Notes: generated by a model not told the origin, from the sequence alone. A DNA stretch of 64,000 nt from Pararge aegeria (GCF_905163445.1 NC_053193.1:5456001-5520000); one strand, 5' to 3'. Counted from the first letter of the stretch, positions 41,999 to 53,880 are shown. Made by a program: numbers and translations.

Positions 41999-43039
41999 AT
42001 TGTATAGTAATCTTTTTGTAATAAATAAATTTTAACACATTGTTTAATTAGTACAAAATTACGTAACGAATTATATATCAAATGCATAATATGCAAGTAC
42101 TCAACAACAGTAGTCAGACAATGTGATCGATTTTAATGCGCCTTGTTGTGTTGATTTAAAAAGGATTTAAGTTTTATCGTCACCAGCGGACGCTGTAGAC
42201 GGTTATTATTTTAATAACCACTGCTGAACTGTATTTCAATTCACTAACAAATTATATTTGTCATCTGAATGTTTTGGATCAGATTGGTTTTTAAGTAAGC
42301 TCACTGTTGGTTTAGAAATATAAAACTCCATTTTCATCATCATCGTCAGCCTATGCCAGTCCTAAGGGCCTCTCCCAACGAGGGGGTTTGTCCAACCCAT
42401 AATTTTTTATTAAGAGAAAATAAACTCATGAGGCTAGATAGCGAAAGCTTTTTTACAAAAGTTCCTTTGTTCTAATAATTGAATTGAATTTACATTAATA
42501 GAGTCCATTCATAAAACATGTGTAATTTTAATTTCGCTCTACAAACTGCACAAATGTAATATCCCGCTAAGCTTTTGTGCTATTAATTGCCTTGAATGCT
42601 TAAACACAGTCGCGTTATACAATTTCAAAACAGCGTAACTGCCTTTCACGTCGACGTCCACATTTAAGTCTGATTTAATATTAAAATTGAAAAGGAGTAA
42701 AGCTGGCTTATAGTACTAAAGAAATATTAATAGTGGGTCGCCGCATGCCGCTATTCAATATCTGTATGAAAGTTCAGAGTAATCCCGAGCAGTCTTTGAA
42801 ACAGTTTTATTTCTTCGATTTAAAAATGCAACGATACTTTTATAAATAATGATTTCCGGCGAGGTCTACGGCGTAGCGGTACAGTTACAAAATATGCGCC
42901 TTACAAGAAGGGTCGTCTTTGTTTTATTTTTAGTTGGGAGTTTATATCAGTTTTTAGTAGAAAGCGAAAAACTGTGCCGTTTTTGTTGATTTTTTTAGTA
43001 ATAAGTAATAACTAGGTATTGCTCGGGTTATTCGACCAC
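41999..43039. other. Unassigned; RTE-like tail piece
   Basis: CATCATCATCGTCAGCCTATGCCAGTCC...CTCTCCCAACGAGGGGG (42336-42390) looks like a LINE/SINE tail. The rest shows nothing recognisable. Confidence 0.4.
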
Positions 43040-43187
43040 ATTTATTACGGATTTACAAATCCCTTAGGAACTGCAGGTTTCCTATCTTCTTAACTAACTC
43101 TATGCCAAAATTAATTCAATGCTTGCTTTAGGGCATACAGAAGGAGAAACGAACAAACACACTTTCGCATTAATAGTATTGAGACTA
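43040..43187 (-). mobile_element. Helitron fragment
   Basis: AATCCCTTAGGAACTGCAGG, GCCAAAATTAATTCAATGC, ACAAACACACTTTCGCATTAATAGTATTGAG: the reversed 5' half of the same Helitron group as 1534-1708. Confidence 0.5.
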
Positions 43188-43269
43188 TTAGAGATTGACG
43201 GACCAATCAGATGGCTCTGTCCTGGCCCTGTCCGGAAGTCTGGGTCCTGTGTACCGCTATTGAATTTTT

Positions 43270-43465
43270 AGGTCTGGCTTTGGCCGTGTCCGGTTACCAA
43301 CCCTACCGACAAAAATGTGCCACGGAGTGATTTAGCGTTGCTGTACATGTTGCGTAGAAATTGACCAGTTCAACATAAATTCCAAACCACTTAAAGCTCA
43401 GCCGTTACCATGTCAGACTGCATAATAACTTACCAGCAGGTAAGATTACAGTGGCATAAAAAAAA
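43270..43465 (+). mobile_element. SINE-C fragment
   Basis: GGCTTTGGCCGTGTCCGGTTACCAACCCTACCGACAAA, CCATGTCAGACTGCATAATAAC and AGCAGGTAAGATTACAGTGG: body and tail of SINE-C, no head. Confidence 0.68.
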
Positions 43466-43884
43466 ATATAAAAGCAAATAAAACATTAAACATATAAAAC
43501 ATTCATATCTGTGAAACACGGTGTAATACCCTAAATACTGAAAATTTGCTAGGTCAAAGAAGAGTAACAATTTCAATTAACTACGAGTATATTACGACTG
43601 CGAGGCCGTAGCTTCAAGTATGTCCGCTTCTCTCGAGAGACGGCCCGAGCTAGTGTTCATCAAACATAGAAACTGGAAAATTTGCGAAATTTCTTTTAAA
43701 AACTGTTTTTATGATTCGAACAGAAACTGAATGCGAGTAATCTTTCGAATATAGTCGGGTGCTATTTATTTATACCTACCAATGCTTGTAACTATAATAT
43801 TTATTACTTGTTATGAATATTGAACGGTATAATAATAGGACATAATATTTTATTTTCTATGTCAAATATTATGTTAACGTATAA
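43466..43884. other. Unassigned
   Basis: GACTGCGAGGCCGTAGCTTCAAG at 43598 may be an old tRNA-like head; not convincing. Confidence 0.35.
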
Positions 43885-44178
43885 ATTCAAATTCAAATTC
43901 AAAATTTCTTTATTCATGTAGGCCTATCACAGGCACTTATGAAGCGTTCATACATAAATGTTTACATAATTGTAAGGGGATGGTGATACCTTAAACCTAA
44001 AGCTACGAGGATTCCAAACGCGCCCTGGTCTAAAAAGAGCCCACAACAAACTTAACCGGGTAAAAATTTTTTTTTTGTTATCATCATCTCACAGTAAATT
44101 TATATTCAGCTATGAAGCTAGATCAATTTACACCCAAGCTTTTTCATCGTTTAAGTAATCCTTAATATTATAATAGGA
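43885..44178 (-). mobile_element. LINE-alpha 3' end with RT C-terminus
   Basis: Plus strand: AAATTCAAATTCAAATTCAAAATTTC tail, TTCATGTAGGCCTATCACAGG, GGAAAC-free 3' UTR, AGCCCACAACAAACTTAACCGG. At 44120-44170, reversed, the frame YYNIKDYLND.KAW is the protein end. This is the best-preserved of the LINE-alpha tails. Confidence 0.82.
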
Positions 44179-44189
44179 CGACCTAACCT

Positions 44190-44490
44190 GTGCCATCATC
44201 ATCATCATCATATCAACCCCCTACCGGCCCACTACAGGGCACGGGTCTCCTCCCACAATGATAAGGGGTAGTCCACCACGCTGGCCCAGTGCGGATTGGT
44301 GGATTCCACACACCTTTGAGAAGATTCTTGAAAAATGTCAGACATGCAGATGATGAGATGAATCCGAAAGATGTTTTCCGAAAGTGATATTTTAATTACT
44401 TAAAACGCAAATAACTTAGAAAAGTTAGAGGATTCTAAATCGCCCCCCCCCCCCCCCCCCCCCCGAAAGTGCAGTCGAGCTACCCACTGG
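44190..44490 (-). mobile_element. SINE-B copy with poly-C expansion
   Basis: From CATCATCATCATCATATCAACC (tail) through CCCACTACAGGGCACGGG, CCACCACGCTGGCCCAGTGCGG and TTAATTACTTAAAACGCAAATAACTTAG to a 22-base C homopolymer at 44443-44464, in the place where other copies carry the short C-run next to the B box. The remainder of the head is lost or obscured. Confidence 0.82.
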
Positions 44491-45309
44491 GCAGTCAACC
44501 TACGTACGTACATTATTCGGAAATTAAACATAAATGTTGTAATTCTAAGCGCGCATTTACATTATGTTTGGGATAAATTCGTCAGCGATTCATATAACCT
44601 TTGTTTAATTTGCTAGGGAAAAATTGTTTTATTAAAGAATAATAAATACTTTACCTTCGTAGCAAAGCTAATTCGTTACGATCCATGCTACAATAAAACT
44701 ACGGCGTAGCAATTATCTACGATGTTAATGAAATGCTTACATGGTTTTTATGAGTTTTTTGCACCGCATAGTTAAACTAATATTATTATATAGACTGATT
44801 ATATTAGAGATTCTGTAATGCATTAATGTGTTCTTTCACACAAATGCAAGCTGTCCCATTGGTCAAGTGCACGAGGCACTCGATCCTGCCACTGGTTCCG
44901 AAACATTTCGGTCGTCAAAACCGTGCGTAATGTGAAGGATTGAATAAAAAACATTAAAATACGCTTTTGAAAATTTGCCCAAACGTAGTTGCCGTATCAG
45001 AATAATTAGGCCAACGATATGCCACAGGGGTTCATACAATGGACTCTTAATGACTAGAGTTCGTTATATTTTCAACTAGAAAAACATTCGTGTTTAATGT
45101 CCAAAATTCTACTCGAATTATATTCCCCTTTATATATGCAACTTCTAAATTGTAGTGTAAAAGATCCTAGAACAATCCCTTTGACAATATTATCTCGACC
45201 AAAGTCGTTGCGATGCGTGAGCTGTCCTTTTGCCCAATCGATTAACCTGGGTTTTGTATGTAAATCAAAAAAATATTTTTCATTTACATTCAATTACATT
45301 GGGATTATT
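44491..45309. other. Unassigned
   Basis: Frames at 45072-45293 (-) and 45097-45408 (+) are mirror images or run into SINE-A. No recognised feature. Confidence 0.4.
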
Positions 45310-45540
45310 GTCGACCGATTGGCGCAGTTTGCAGCGACCCTGCTTTCTGAGTCCAAGGCCGTGGGTTCGATTCCCGCTACTGGAAAATGTTTGTGTGATG
45401 AGCATTAATGTTTTTCAGTGTCTAAGTATTTATGTATATTATTTATAAAAATATTCATCAGTCATCTTAGTACCCATAAAAGAAGCTACGCTTACTTTGG
45501 GGCTAGATGGCGATGTGTGTATTATCGTAGTATATTTAAT
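45310..45540 (+). mobile_element. SINE-A copy
   Basis: CGACCGATTGGCGCAGTTTGCAGCGACC (A box with two changes), GTGGGTTCGATTCCCGC (B box intact at 45364-45374), TGTTTGTGTGATGAGCATTAATG, ending CGTAGTATATTTAATAA. Confidence 0.88.
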
Positions 45541-45589
45541 AATTTTTTGTTCAAGTTTCTGGAAACATTTTTTACAGGTTGTGTTAATT

Positions 45590-45805
45590 GACAATAAACA
45601 GAGTAACACTACGACAGGCATGCCAGAAACACGTCCTGCAACGGCGTAGGTGTTTAGCCTAATTTGCTTGTAATTACACCGGCAACCGCACCCTTCAGGC
45701 CGGGACACCGCATTGCAACAATGATCACTTGCGACAGAATTAAGGATGGCAGTAGTACTATCCCGGACGAGCTCTGTCACAAAAAGCTCTACTACTACTT
45801 TCTTA
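45590..45805 (-). mobile_element. 'Repeat E' copy, longest in the window
   Basis: GAGTAACACTACGACAGGCATG, CCTGCAACGGCGTAGG, TGTAATTACACCGGCAACCGCACCC and GTACTATCCCGGACGAGCTCTGTCACAAAAAGCTC. Shares segments with 20470-20545 and, reversed, 10100-10200. Family unknown; orientation inferred from those. Confidence 0.5.
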
Positions 45806-45879
45806 AACATCTAAATATCTCAGCTGAGTTTTTTAATTAAATGCGGACGCTATTATGTGGAGTTTTCTACAGATCTTTG

Positions 45880-46215
45880 TTCAAAGTTAAAGTCAAAGCC
45901 AAATATTACTTTATTTAAATAGGCACATAGACTTGGCACTTTTGATGCGTACATTACATGTAATATATGAGTGAGTGAGTAGATGACGATAACTAAATTC
46001 GTCAACTTAAAACTAAAGCTACGAGAGTTACAAACGCGCCTTGGTCTAAGAAGAAGCCCACAACAAACTTAGCCGTTTTTTTTTTGTTAGCTCACATTGT
46101 CATTTAAAACGATTCAAGAAGCAACCTGGTTAGAGCAATTATTTAGTACCAAGAATTTTTATCGTTGAGGTAGTCCTTAATACTATAATAGGACTTTTCT
46201 ATAAGCTTACGTTTA
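45880..46215 (-). mobile_element. LINE-alpha-like 3' end
   Basis: TTATTTAAATAGGCACATAGAC, AAACTAAAGCTACGAGAG, CCAAGG-type block, AGAAGCCCACAACAAACTTAGCC; then, reversed, the RT end YYSIKDYLNDKNSW at about 46150-46200. Diverged from 43885-44178. Confidence 0.75.
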
Positions 46216-46589
46216 ATACAAACTTTGAACTTTTACATCTCCAACGAACATCTCGTAATGTTAAAATTTGTCGTCTCTCTGCCTCATACCAATCAAGTGA
46301 AGTCATGACTTCATCCCGTCTCACAATGCAAGCAACTGGGAAGGTTGTAATGTTATTAATTTAGAACGGCGCAGACTCCAGGGTTTGATCATTTATTCCA
46401 TTAAACTTATACCGCGATCCATATCAAGGGGCCTGTCATTTTAATGCCTTTTATGTAAAATGATCTTTACTAAGTTATTAGACTTTCTATGTTAATACGA
46501 ATAGAGATATTCTAAATTTAAATTAGATTTAGTTTGTAAACCTTGCAAAGAGCCTTTGAAGTGGTAATTTTATTTTAATCATTTTACAA
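46216..46589. other. Unassigned
   Basis: The first part may still belong to the LINE-alpha RT (reversed), but I cannot follow the frame. Confidence 0.35.
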
Positions 46590-46800
46590 AAGTCAATGTC
46601 AAAAGTGAAAGTAAAAATATCTTTATTCAAGTAGCTAGTAGTAGCCCACTAGGTGGCACTTTTGATGCGTACATTACATGAGAATTACACGTTAGTGAGA
46701 TGGTGGTGATAACCATATTCGTAAACTTAAAACTAAAGCTACGAGGGTTCCAAACGCGTTCTGGTTTTAGAAGAAGCCCACAACGAACTTAGCCGGGTAT
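46590..46800 (-). mobile_element. LINE-alpha-like 3' UTR
   Basis: TATCTTTATTCAAGTAGCTAG, GGCACTTTTGATGCGTACATTACATGAG (also at 45940-45960), AACTTAAAACTAAAGCTACGAGGGTTCCAAACGCG, CCCACAACGAACTTAGCCGGG. Confidence 0.75.
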
Positions 46801-47181
46801 AACAAAAATACCTTCGTATAAAATTTGTACAAAAAATCCCCTAAAGATCAGTGAAAATGGCAGAGATATTGCGATATGGCTCTATTGATGTTTTATAGAA
46901 TAAATAAAAAAAACTTCTCTCGCACTCAATTAAATAAATAAATTATAAATTTTTATGGGGATACTTACAATACCTAGTAGAGTCGTTGCAGTGTCTAGAG
47001 TTCATGCCAAAGTAAGCATTCTAATTAGTAGAAATAAAAAAATACTTAAACTAAGGAGCCCAAAATATACTTATAACCTAGCCAGTACAGAACAGTTGTG
47101 TTGACAAGTTATGAAAATTCGCTAAATTATAAGAAAAATAAAAAAAATCATAAAACAATGAATTATGATTTTATAGACTTA
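46801..47181. other. Unassigned
   Basis: No feature recognised. The frame at 47098-47373 (+) runs through Helitron and LINE sequence and is spurious. Confidence 0.4.
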
Positions 47182-47974
47182 CTAGCTGACCCGCACAACT
47201 TCGTCTGCAACGAATCGGTTATTAGAGGTTTTAATATCTTAAAGAAACCTAGAAACGAATTGCAGCAATACATCAGAAAAAATATTTTAAAAATGATGAC
47301 GTTGAAAAAGAGAAACTGCCGTTTTTCTCGCCGGCTCAACTTGCCGAGTTTCTTGCCGGATTCTTTTCGGTAAAATCTGCCTTCTGAACTGTTGGCAGAG
47401 TCACTAGAAACAGACGGAAATGAGGTTTCAAAATTAGGCCTACTTGAAATAAATGAATTCGGATTTTGGAATTGGAATTCAATCATTGAAGTTGGATAAT
47501 TTACGAGATCTTCCTCATATTTTTATTATCTTTATTCATAACATTTTATAAATAATACATATTAGGTAGTCAAAAGATATCTTATGAACATAGAGCACGA
47601 AAGCGGCATACTGCACAAGGTTGGTAAAACATTAGAAAAAGAAGTCGGAATAACTTGTGCCATAATACACAAAGCATTTTTATTGATTTTAACTTTTATC
47701 ACGAATTCAGCTAAGCTTAGAACCTTCACGAAAGGTGAAAGAACGTCAAGATTAAACGATAAAACGAGTACAAAGCATGTGCATATAACATGTGACTGTC
47801 AATTAATTATAGACAAATAATTTGCAATAAAATAAAATTGTGACTATAATTAAAGATCTAAGCTATCCTATCTCTTAAGTTGGACCAGACTGCTCACGGT
47901 GTGCAAAATCGGTTAAGTAGTTTAGGAGTCCATCGCGGACAAACATCGTGACAGGAGATTTATATATATTAAGA
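47182..47974 (-). mobile_element. Helitron with LINE fragment inside
   Basis: Left: A|CTAGCTGACCCGCACAACTTCGTCTGC (reversed 3' terminus). Right: GGAGATTTATATATATTAAGA|T at 47974 (reversed 5' terminus). 47780-47974 is nearly identical to 7770-7967, including CCAGACTGCTCACGG and AGTCCATCGCGGACAAACATCGTGACAGG. The extra about 500 bp relative to the 293-bp copy include the LINE-beta 3' UTR and unassigned sequence. Confidence 0.6.
47290..47490 (+). mobile_element. LINE-beta 3' UTR
   Basis: GAAAAAGAGAAACTGCCGTTTTTCTCGCCGG, GAGTTTCTTGCCGG, TAAAATCTGCCTTCTGAACTGTTGGCAGAGTCACTAG, AGGCCTACTTGAAATAAATGAATTC. It lacks the inverted insert found at 9980-10011. Located within the Helitron span above. Confidence 0.75.
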
Positions 47975-49047
47975 TGTCGAGATAAGGCATTCCAAACATC
48001 GTATAATACGTCTAATTAGTGGCATCTATTCAAATGCTTTGTTAGCCTATTCTCAAGCTATCTGTGATTGAGGATCAAGAGTTCAATGCTGGTTTTGTTT
48101 CTACGAATCGTAGAAATCTAAGAATTGTAAAGTATTAGCCTGCGTTTGGGGAAATCACTGGGTTGAACAATAACATGTGATACTAATTTACGTTAAAGCC
48201 TGGAGTGCAGTCTCTCTCTCTCTCTCTAACACACACATTTGGACTCGTCCTTCTAACGACCGAAGATCGCGAATGCCTCTTGCAGCCCAACCGCCTAGCG
48301 TGACTACCTCGACTTAATTTCAATATTTTAAACACATTTATGTGGCAACGTTTTCATGTGTAGTGCGGCCGGTCACTATGTATATATCAATGGCTAACAC
48401 ATTGTATTTTACGAGTCTTAGGACGCTTTATTGTACGGAAAGCCAATTAAGTTGAAGCCTATAAAAGATAAATTCGTTTAGTGTTATGAAGTTTAACATA
48501 GGTGTCTCCAAGCTTTCTAGTTCGCTCTGAATTTATTTTGCGCAAGATTAGGAACACTTATTATTAGATGTAAGCGCTCGCAATTGTATAGTCCTTTTTT
48601 AAATATCCGATAAACCTTAAGTCACAGTAAAATGTACCTAATGTTTTTTGTTTTAAATTTAACTTTATGTGTTACTTAATTTTATTTTACAATTGTTTGC
48701 TAGGAGTGCAAGCCGTAGCGAAAAATTGTAGATATATAGACGACCGAAGGCTTTTGCGAAATATGAATTAGCTCCTATTTACAGTGACAGTAAACATAGT
48801 TACAATATTAAATCTATCGGAAAGTATTAAGAGCGTGCAAATCCTATTAAGGACTAATCTTATACTAACCGTATAAGCGTCTTTGGCTGGCTAACTCACC
48901 GTAGAGAGTACCCACTTACTTGAACTTTAGGGTGCATCAAGGTACTATTTTCATTGAAACCTAATCATTTTTTAATTCAAATAGGTCTACCACCTATGAA
49001 ACGAAATGTCCATACATGCATTTTTCAATATTACGAGCATAAGGTCC
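47975..49047. other. Unassigned; short (TC)n
   Basis: A (TC)n/(CA)n transition at 48208-48236. No recognised gene or repeat family. Confidence 0.45.
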
Positions 49048-49110
49048 CGGTGCACCAATCCGCAGTTGGCCAGCGAGCTGGACTGCTGCCTCAAACCCTT
49101 CTCATGAATT
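49048..49110 (+). mobile_element. SINE-B fragment
   Basis: GGTGCACCAATCCGCAGTTGGCCAGCGAGCTGGACTGCTGCCTCAAACCCTTCTCAT: about 60 bp of the SINE-B 3' half. Confidence 0.6.
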
Positions 49111-50569
49111 TAGGGCCTTACTGCAAAATTGATCAAGACAAAATTAAGCACAGATAATATATTTTACATCCTCGATACAGATATAAAATACTCTTAAGTT
49201 TAGAAAAATGAACGGACGACATTGTATCCGTATCTTTCTAAGTTTTTTTTATCAAGTAAATATATTGCGTCCAGCGCATAACCGTTTAGCCAAAAATATG
49301 GTCAGGCATAACATATATTTCCATAGCTGTGATGAAATTTTGTAATTGTAGTGTAGATATTATGTTTCTGAACCTCTCGAAATATTCAGTTTCATCTTAA
49401 ATGAATACACTAATTAAGATGTAAGTTTCAAACAAAGAAAATAAATAAACATGGAACGTCTTCAAATTTGTGATATACCTACAAATGATGTTGGATTTGA
49501 TCATGGCAAAACCATTTTAATTCCATGCGGGTTCAAATAAGAAGCGCCCCCCATTTTCAAAGAAGGTTAAAATACTCGTTGGTTTAAAAAAAAATACAAA
49601 CTCCAACGAAACAAAACATTATATCAAAAGTACCTTCACCTTTTCATAGAAAGACAAAGACTCGCGAGCTCGTACCAAGGTTAAATGACATCAAGTGACG
49701 ATCGAACGAACTCAAGAGGCTCGAAGCTGAGACCAAAGGTGCTGAGCAAAGCGTTCGTGTCTCGAAACGTACTTATAAAGGCCCGTCTTACAGACCTGAA
49801 GGGTTTTCACGTGAAGATACCTAGTCGGGTCCGAGATGCTTGCGAGACAAATTTAGAACGCTGAAAAGTTCAAGATGGCGCCGCATTATACGAGATGCCG
49901 TTAGATAAAAAAAAAATTACTTGCTCACGAACTTGCATTTTTGAAGTAGTTTTTTTGTTTTCAACAACTAGCATTCAATTTTCCATCAGCTTAAAATGTT
50001 TTCTTTCAACTTTTGTACGGAATAGCGTTAATGAGTTTTGTGAAAGTTCAGTGAATGTAAATAAAATGGTACTGGAGCTGTAAGTAAATTGTAGGCGGCT
50101 TGTTTCGTACTCAAATTGCAAAATAAAGCTACCTCTGGCGGTGTGACTTTGTCCGCCTTTCATAAATCCGTGGTTTAGTGGCTGACATTAATGAAATTGT
50201 ATATTTGTTGTGTTGAGCGTTAGTCATGCAATCCCATTACTGTTATATTGAACACATACTCCTCATTTCATATCAATAACAATGGCGACAAAGCTTTAAA
50301 TTTAAAGATACTAAGTAAAAGTTTAATTCTAAATACGAAAATAGGTTTTATATATCTTTTTGATTTATATTCAAAATCAAGTTGTGAACTCCTGTATTTT
50401 AAGTAATCCCTTTGGAAACGTCAAGTCTGTTTTCCGTGATTCTTCTTTTTCTTCTTATCAATTAATTTGGTTATAGAATGAATTACGAACCTTTTCCATT
50501 TTGTCTTGTAAAACCCACAGATTAAAGGAAGAACATTTGTACGTCAAATGTTTAAATTGTAAACATCAT
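49111..50569. other. Unassigned
   Basis: Moderately GC-richer around 49670-49890 (ACATCAAGTGACGATCGAACG, GAGGCTCGAAGCTGAGACC), but I see no frame or repeat to explain it. Frames at 49895 (+) and 49975 (-) overlap and look like background. Confidence 0.4.
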
Positions 50570-50846
50570 TATCAAGCCATTTACGGGCTAACACGGGATA
50601 TAGATCTCCCGGAATGAGAAGGGTTTAGGCCGTAGTCCACCATGCTTGCTAAATGCGGAGTGGTGCACTTTCAGGCATGCCTCATGTTCCTGGTATCCTC
50701 ATGTTCTCTTTCACCATTAAAACAAGTGATATTAAATTGCTTAAATTAAAAACGCACATAACTCTGCAGAGTTAGAAGTACGTGTCGGCGTTCGAACTCA
50801 GTCCCCGCAAAAGGGAGACAAAAGTATTTACCACTATCACCGCTCA
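50570..50846 (-). mobile_element. SINE-B copy
   Basis: CAAGCCATTTACGGGCTAACACGGG, GAGAAGGGTTTAGGCCGTAGTCCACCATGC, TTTCACCATTAAAACAAGTGATATTAAATTGC, CACATAACTCTGCAGAGTTAG, with a decayed head (GGCGTTCGAACTCAGTCCCC; CCACTATCACCGCTC) at the right. Confidence 0.75.
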
Positions 50847-51469
50847 AATTAAATTGTAAACGTAGCTTTATAAATTTCCGTGTGTAATGCAAAACTTGCA
50901 GCTTCAACTCGGCAGTAGTGCGCCTGTATTTCGCTCATTAGAACTGGTCTAGCCCAGAGAATGGTTTAGCTCATTATGTAGCTCGTACCTCATTAAAATG
51001 CCTGCCTTGAGAAATTTAGAGAGAGCTATCTAATATTTGTAAACAACATTTTAATGTAATATAATACAGTAATATGTTTAGCCAACGTTTAAGATCATGT
51101 GGATATTGATACTTAATTATCTATTTGTTACTATCTGCCGTCTTCGTGCGCGTTTTATTCAGTTTTTTAATAATCCCGCGAGAACCGTTAGTTTTCCTGA
51201 GATGAAAAGTATCCTATGGCCGTCTGTAGGATGCATGCTGCATCACGATCAGTGCACTGACTATTGAGTTCACGTTAAGTTATGGAGGATCTATGTGAAC
51301 TTCTTATCTATCTAATGTTAAATGTGTAATTATTATGTTTGTTATATATTTATATATATTATGTATATTTTATATTTATATATTACGTATATTTTTCTAA
51401 ATTAACCATGTGTTTGTATCTTTACATTTTGGTATTCATGTATATCTATCAAAACTCTTGGCACTATCC
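50847..51469. other. Unassigned except a Helitron piece
   Basis: 51130-51245 (ATCTGCCGTCTTCGTGCGCG, ATCCCGCGAGAACCGTTAG, GATGAAAAGTATCCTATGGCC) is a minus-oriented Helitron fragment. 51340-51400 is nearly pure A/T. Confidence 0.45.
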
Positions 51470-51612
51470 CGTTCTCTAGCTGTAAGTCCTATCTAAAAAG
51501 GTTGCCTCAATAAGGCCGTCTTCGCAAGTCTACTTTGTGTACTGTATACTACTTACTGTTTCTTTTCCTGTATGTTATACGTGCAATAAAGTTCTTCTTC
51601 TTCATCTTCTAA
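51470..51612 (+). mobile_element. LINE-epsilon 3' end, (TTC)n tail
   Basis: AAAGGTTGCCTCAATAAGGCCG, TACTGTTTCTTTTCCTGTATGTTATACGTGCAATAAAG, then TTCTTCTTCATCTTC. Matches 30930-31075. Confidence 0.68.
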
Positions 51613-52228
51613 TGACACAAAAAAACATTTAAATCATTTGTTAATCGAATACTATTGCAATAATTAAAAGCCTTATGCAAAAAACTTACACGAATTTCTT
51701 AATCTGCGTGCGGCGCGTAATTGTTAGTAATCTATGCATAGTTAAAAATATTCTAAATAAGCCACAAAAACGTAAATATTTTAAAAGTTAAAAGGTGATA
51801 TTTATTCGTCGTTACGCATATTAGGCATATAATATTCTTCCCCAACCATATTGTTGCAAATATTGAATTACGCTTTAGTAAAACCCCATCTTAATCTTAA
51901 TGCATCATCACTCTCCCCCCCCCGTTGGAAATTGCAGTCAAGGGCTAAAAGGGGGTCAAGGGGTTTTTAACACAAGAAAACACTAGGTAGATAAACCAGT
52001 GATGTTATTTGCACTAATTAAAAGATAGCGATTTCGTACCGTTGCGGTTGACTTTCCATGCAGTACCGAGGTGTGTTAAAAGGAGTTTACGACTATAAGT
52101 AAGGTAAAAAACCGCTCATAATACATAAAATTTGATCATGAACCATAGAAAACGCAGGTAAAATAACGAAGAGCAGCTAGTTTAGTAAATAAAGCTTTAT
52201 GTTCAATTGATAGTGATTGTAATGAAAG
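51613..52228. other. Unassigned
   Basis: A CCCCCCCCC run with ATTGCAGTCAAGGGCTAAAAGG at 51926-51951 is a scrap of the SINE-C tail. Confidence 0.4.
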
Positions 52229-52455
52229 TTTAATACATCGAAGTTACTATACTATTGATGAATTTCTTAATGACAAGGTTGCCTGGAAACAAGCTGCTCC
52301 GCTTTCATCCCACACAAAATACAACAAAGATTGTTAAATTGTAAAACGATAGAATCTGCCTTCCGAACCGGTGGTAGAGTCACTACAAACATACATACTT
52401 GACGTTTCAAATGTACTTATATGAGGCCTACGTGAAATAAATAAATTTTGTGTTT
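52229..52455 (+). mobile_element. LINE-beta 3' end with RT C-terminus
   Basis: The frame ends RSYYTIDEFLNDKVAWKQAA...KDC followed by a stop at about 52338, the typical end of a Jockey/CR1-type RT. The 3' UTR AGAATCTGCCTTCCGAACCGGTGGTAGAGTCACTACAAAC...GAGGCCTACGTGAAATAAATAAATTTTG follows. It is the reference for the uninterrupted 3' UTR. Confidence 0.8.
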
Positions 52456-53769
52456 TTTTTAAGTGATATGTCATGTGTGAACCCATGATGTACTTTTATG
52501 TAACAAATAAGCTTGGAAGCTAACATATAGCTGAGCGTTAGCGTTATGTTACATGCAGCTTAATAATGTAGACAGGTGGGGGCAATGTAGTGGAAACATG
52601 TATTACTACATTCATGTTCACTTGCGTGTAATATTGAATAGATGGCAATACATATGTTAATGCGGACTTAGGAACCTTGAATTATTTATTCGTATAAGGA
52701 GAATTTTTCCTAGTGGTGACGGGAGATCAGCACGCAGTTGTCACCACCCCTCGTCTTATTCGTTATTAAACACGATTGAACATATCAGAAGATTTTGTAT
52801 TCAGTTAAAATATTGTAATAGGTTTTTACTGTTTGTATCTTCTTTCCCTGTAACATTTCTCTAAAACAAGAATGGTTGTAAGTTTACCAGCGTGTAAATT
52901 TGTCAAAAAATATGGTAAAACGGAATTTAAACTATAATGTGTTATATCAAAATTATAGGATATAAGGATGCATTGTTACGCAAATTTACTAGATTGCTAT
53001 GAAATTGTGGAAGCGGCTTTTTAAAAGTATTTTTTTAAATAGTTCCCTCAATGCCGGAAATCCAGGAATGCATAATAATTGCGACGCCTAGTGTGAAAGC
53101 GACTTCTTAAAAATATTTAAAACATAAGGATCTGGAATTCCGGAATCACAAGAATCCTTCTTCTGGGAATCCACTTCCATAATTACCAAGCACATAGCCA
53201 GAGCCTGGCTTTTAACCAATTGTGTACATTTAAGAATTAATTTCAAATGAAGTTGTCATCGTTAAAAAAAAGATTGATCGAAACTAGTCGTTGATTTTGT
53301 AAAAAGTACAAAACAAGAACATTAAGTAGTTATAAAATACAATTCTTCATCTAAGGAATTAAAAATCTACTAACGTTTTTAGCGATTTTTCACAATAATA
53401 TGTATATAAATGACAAGTGACAATTTTATGGATTTATATTTCAGTATATTTATTAGTTATTTAAACCGATGAAATTACTAACTTTCATCGGTTTAAATTT
53501 GACGGAGTAATAGAGTAACAACGCCAATTAATATGTTTCATGACTTATTAAAAGCGAAGCTTTTAAGGCTTGGTTACTAACTTAGCATAACAAAATACTG
53601 AAATAAAATACTTGTTTTTGAATTTAAAGTATAGCTTTAGCATTAGTATATAAGTTGTGGAAGCAGTGTTTTGTCTTCTTTACATAAGTTACCAAAGACG
53701 TCGTTGCCAAACTGCACATTACATTGCTCGCTCGTTTCACTTTTAAGACATTTGTCGGAAGAAAACGAT
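52456..53769. other. Unassigned; contains a 16-bp perfect hairpin
   Basis: Apart from the stem-loop at 53459-53498, no feature is recognised. GAATTCCGGAATC (about 53137) and related words around 53055-53190 are near-palindromic. Confidence 0.4.
53459..53498. repeat. Perfect 16-bp inverted repeat, 8-nt loop
   Basis: ATTTAAACCGATGAAA (53459-53474) and TTTCATCGGTTTAAAT (53483-53498) are exact reverse complements; the loop is TTACTAAC. No mobile-element sequence recognised around it. Confidence 0.9.
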
Positions 53770-53880
53770 TAGAGGTATGGGTTTGATATAACAGCTATAC
53801 CCCTGACAGGTCAGCCCGCTAACATCTTGGACTGCATCATCACCTGTGAGATCACACACTTGTAGCAGGTATAATTTGAA
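53770..53880 (+). mobile_element. SINE-C tail
   Basis: AGAGGTATGGGTTTGATATAAC, CCTGACAGGTCAGCCCGCTAACATCTTGGACTGCATCATCACCTGTGAGATCAC. The end is rearranged. Confidence 0.65.

Noticed and set aside
47098..47373. 91-codon frame
   Set aside because: It runs through a Helitron terminus and the LINE-beta 3' UTR.
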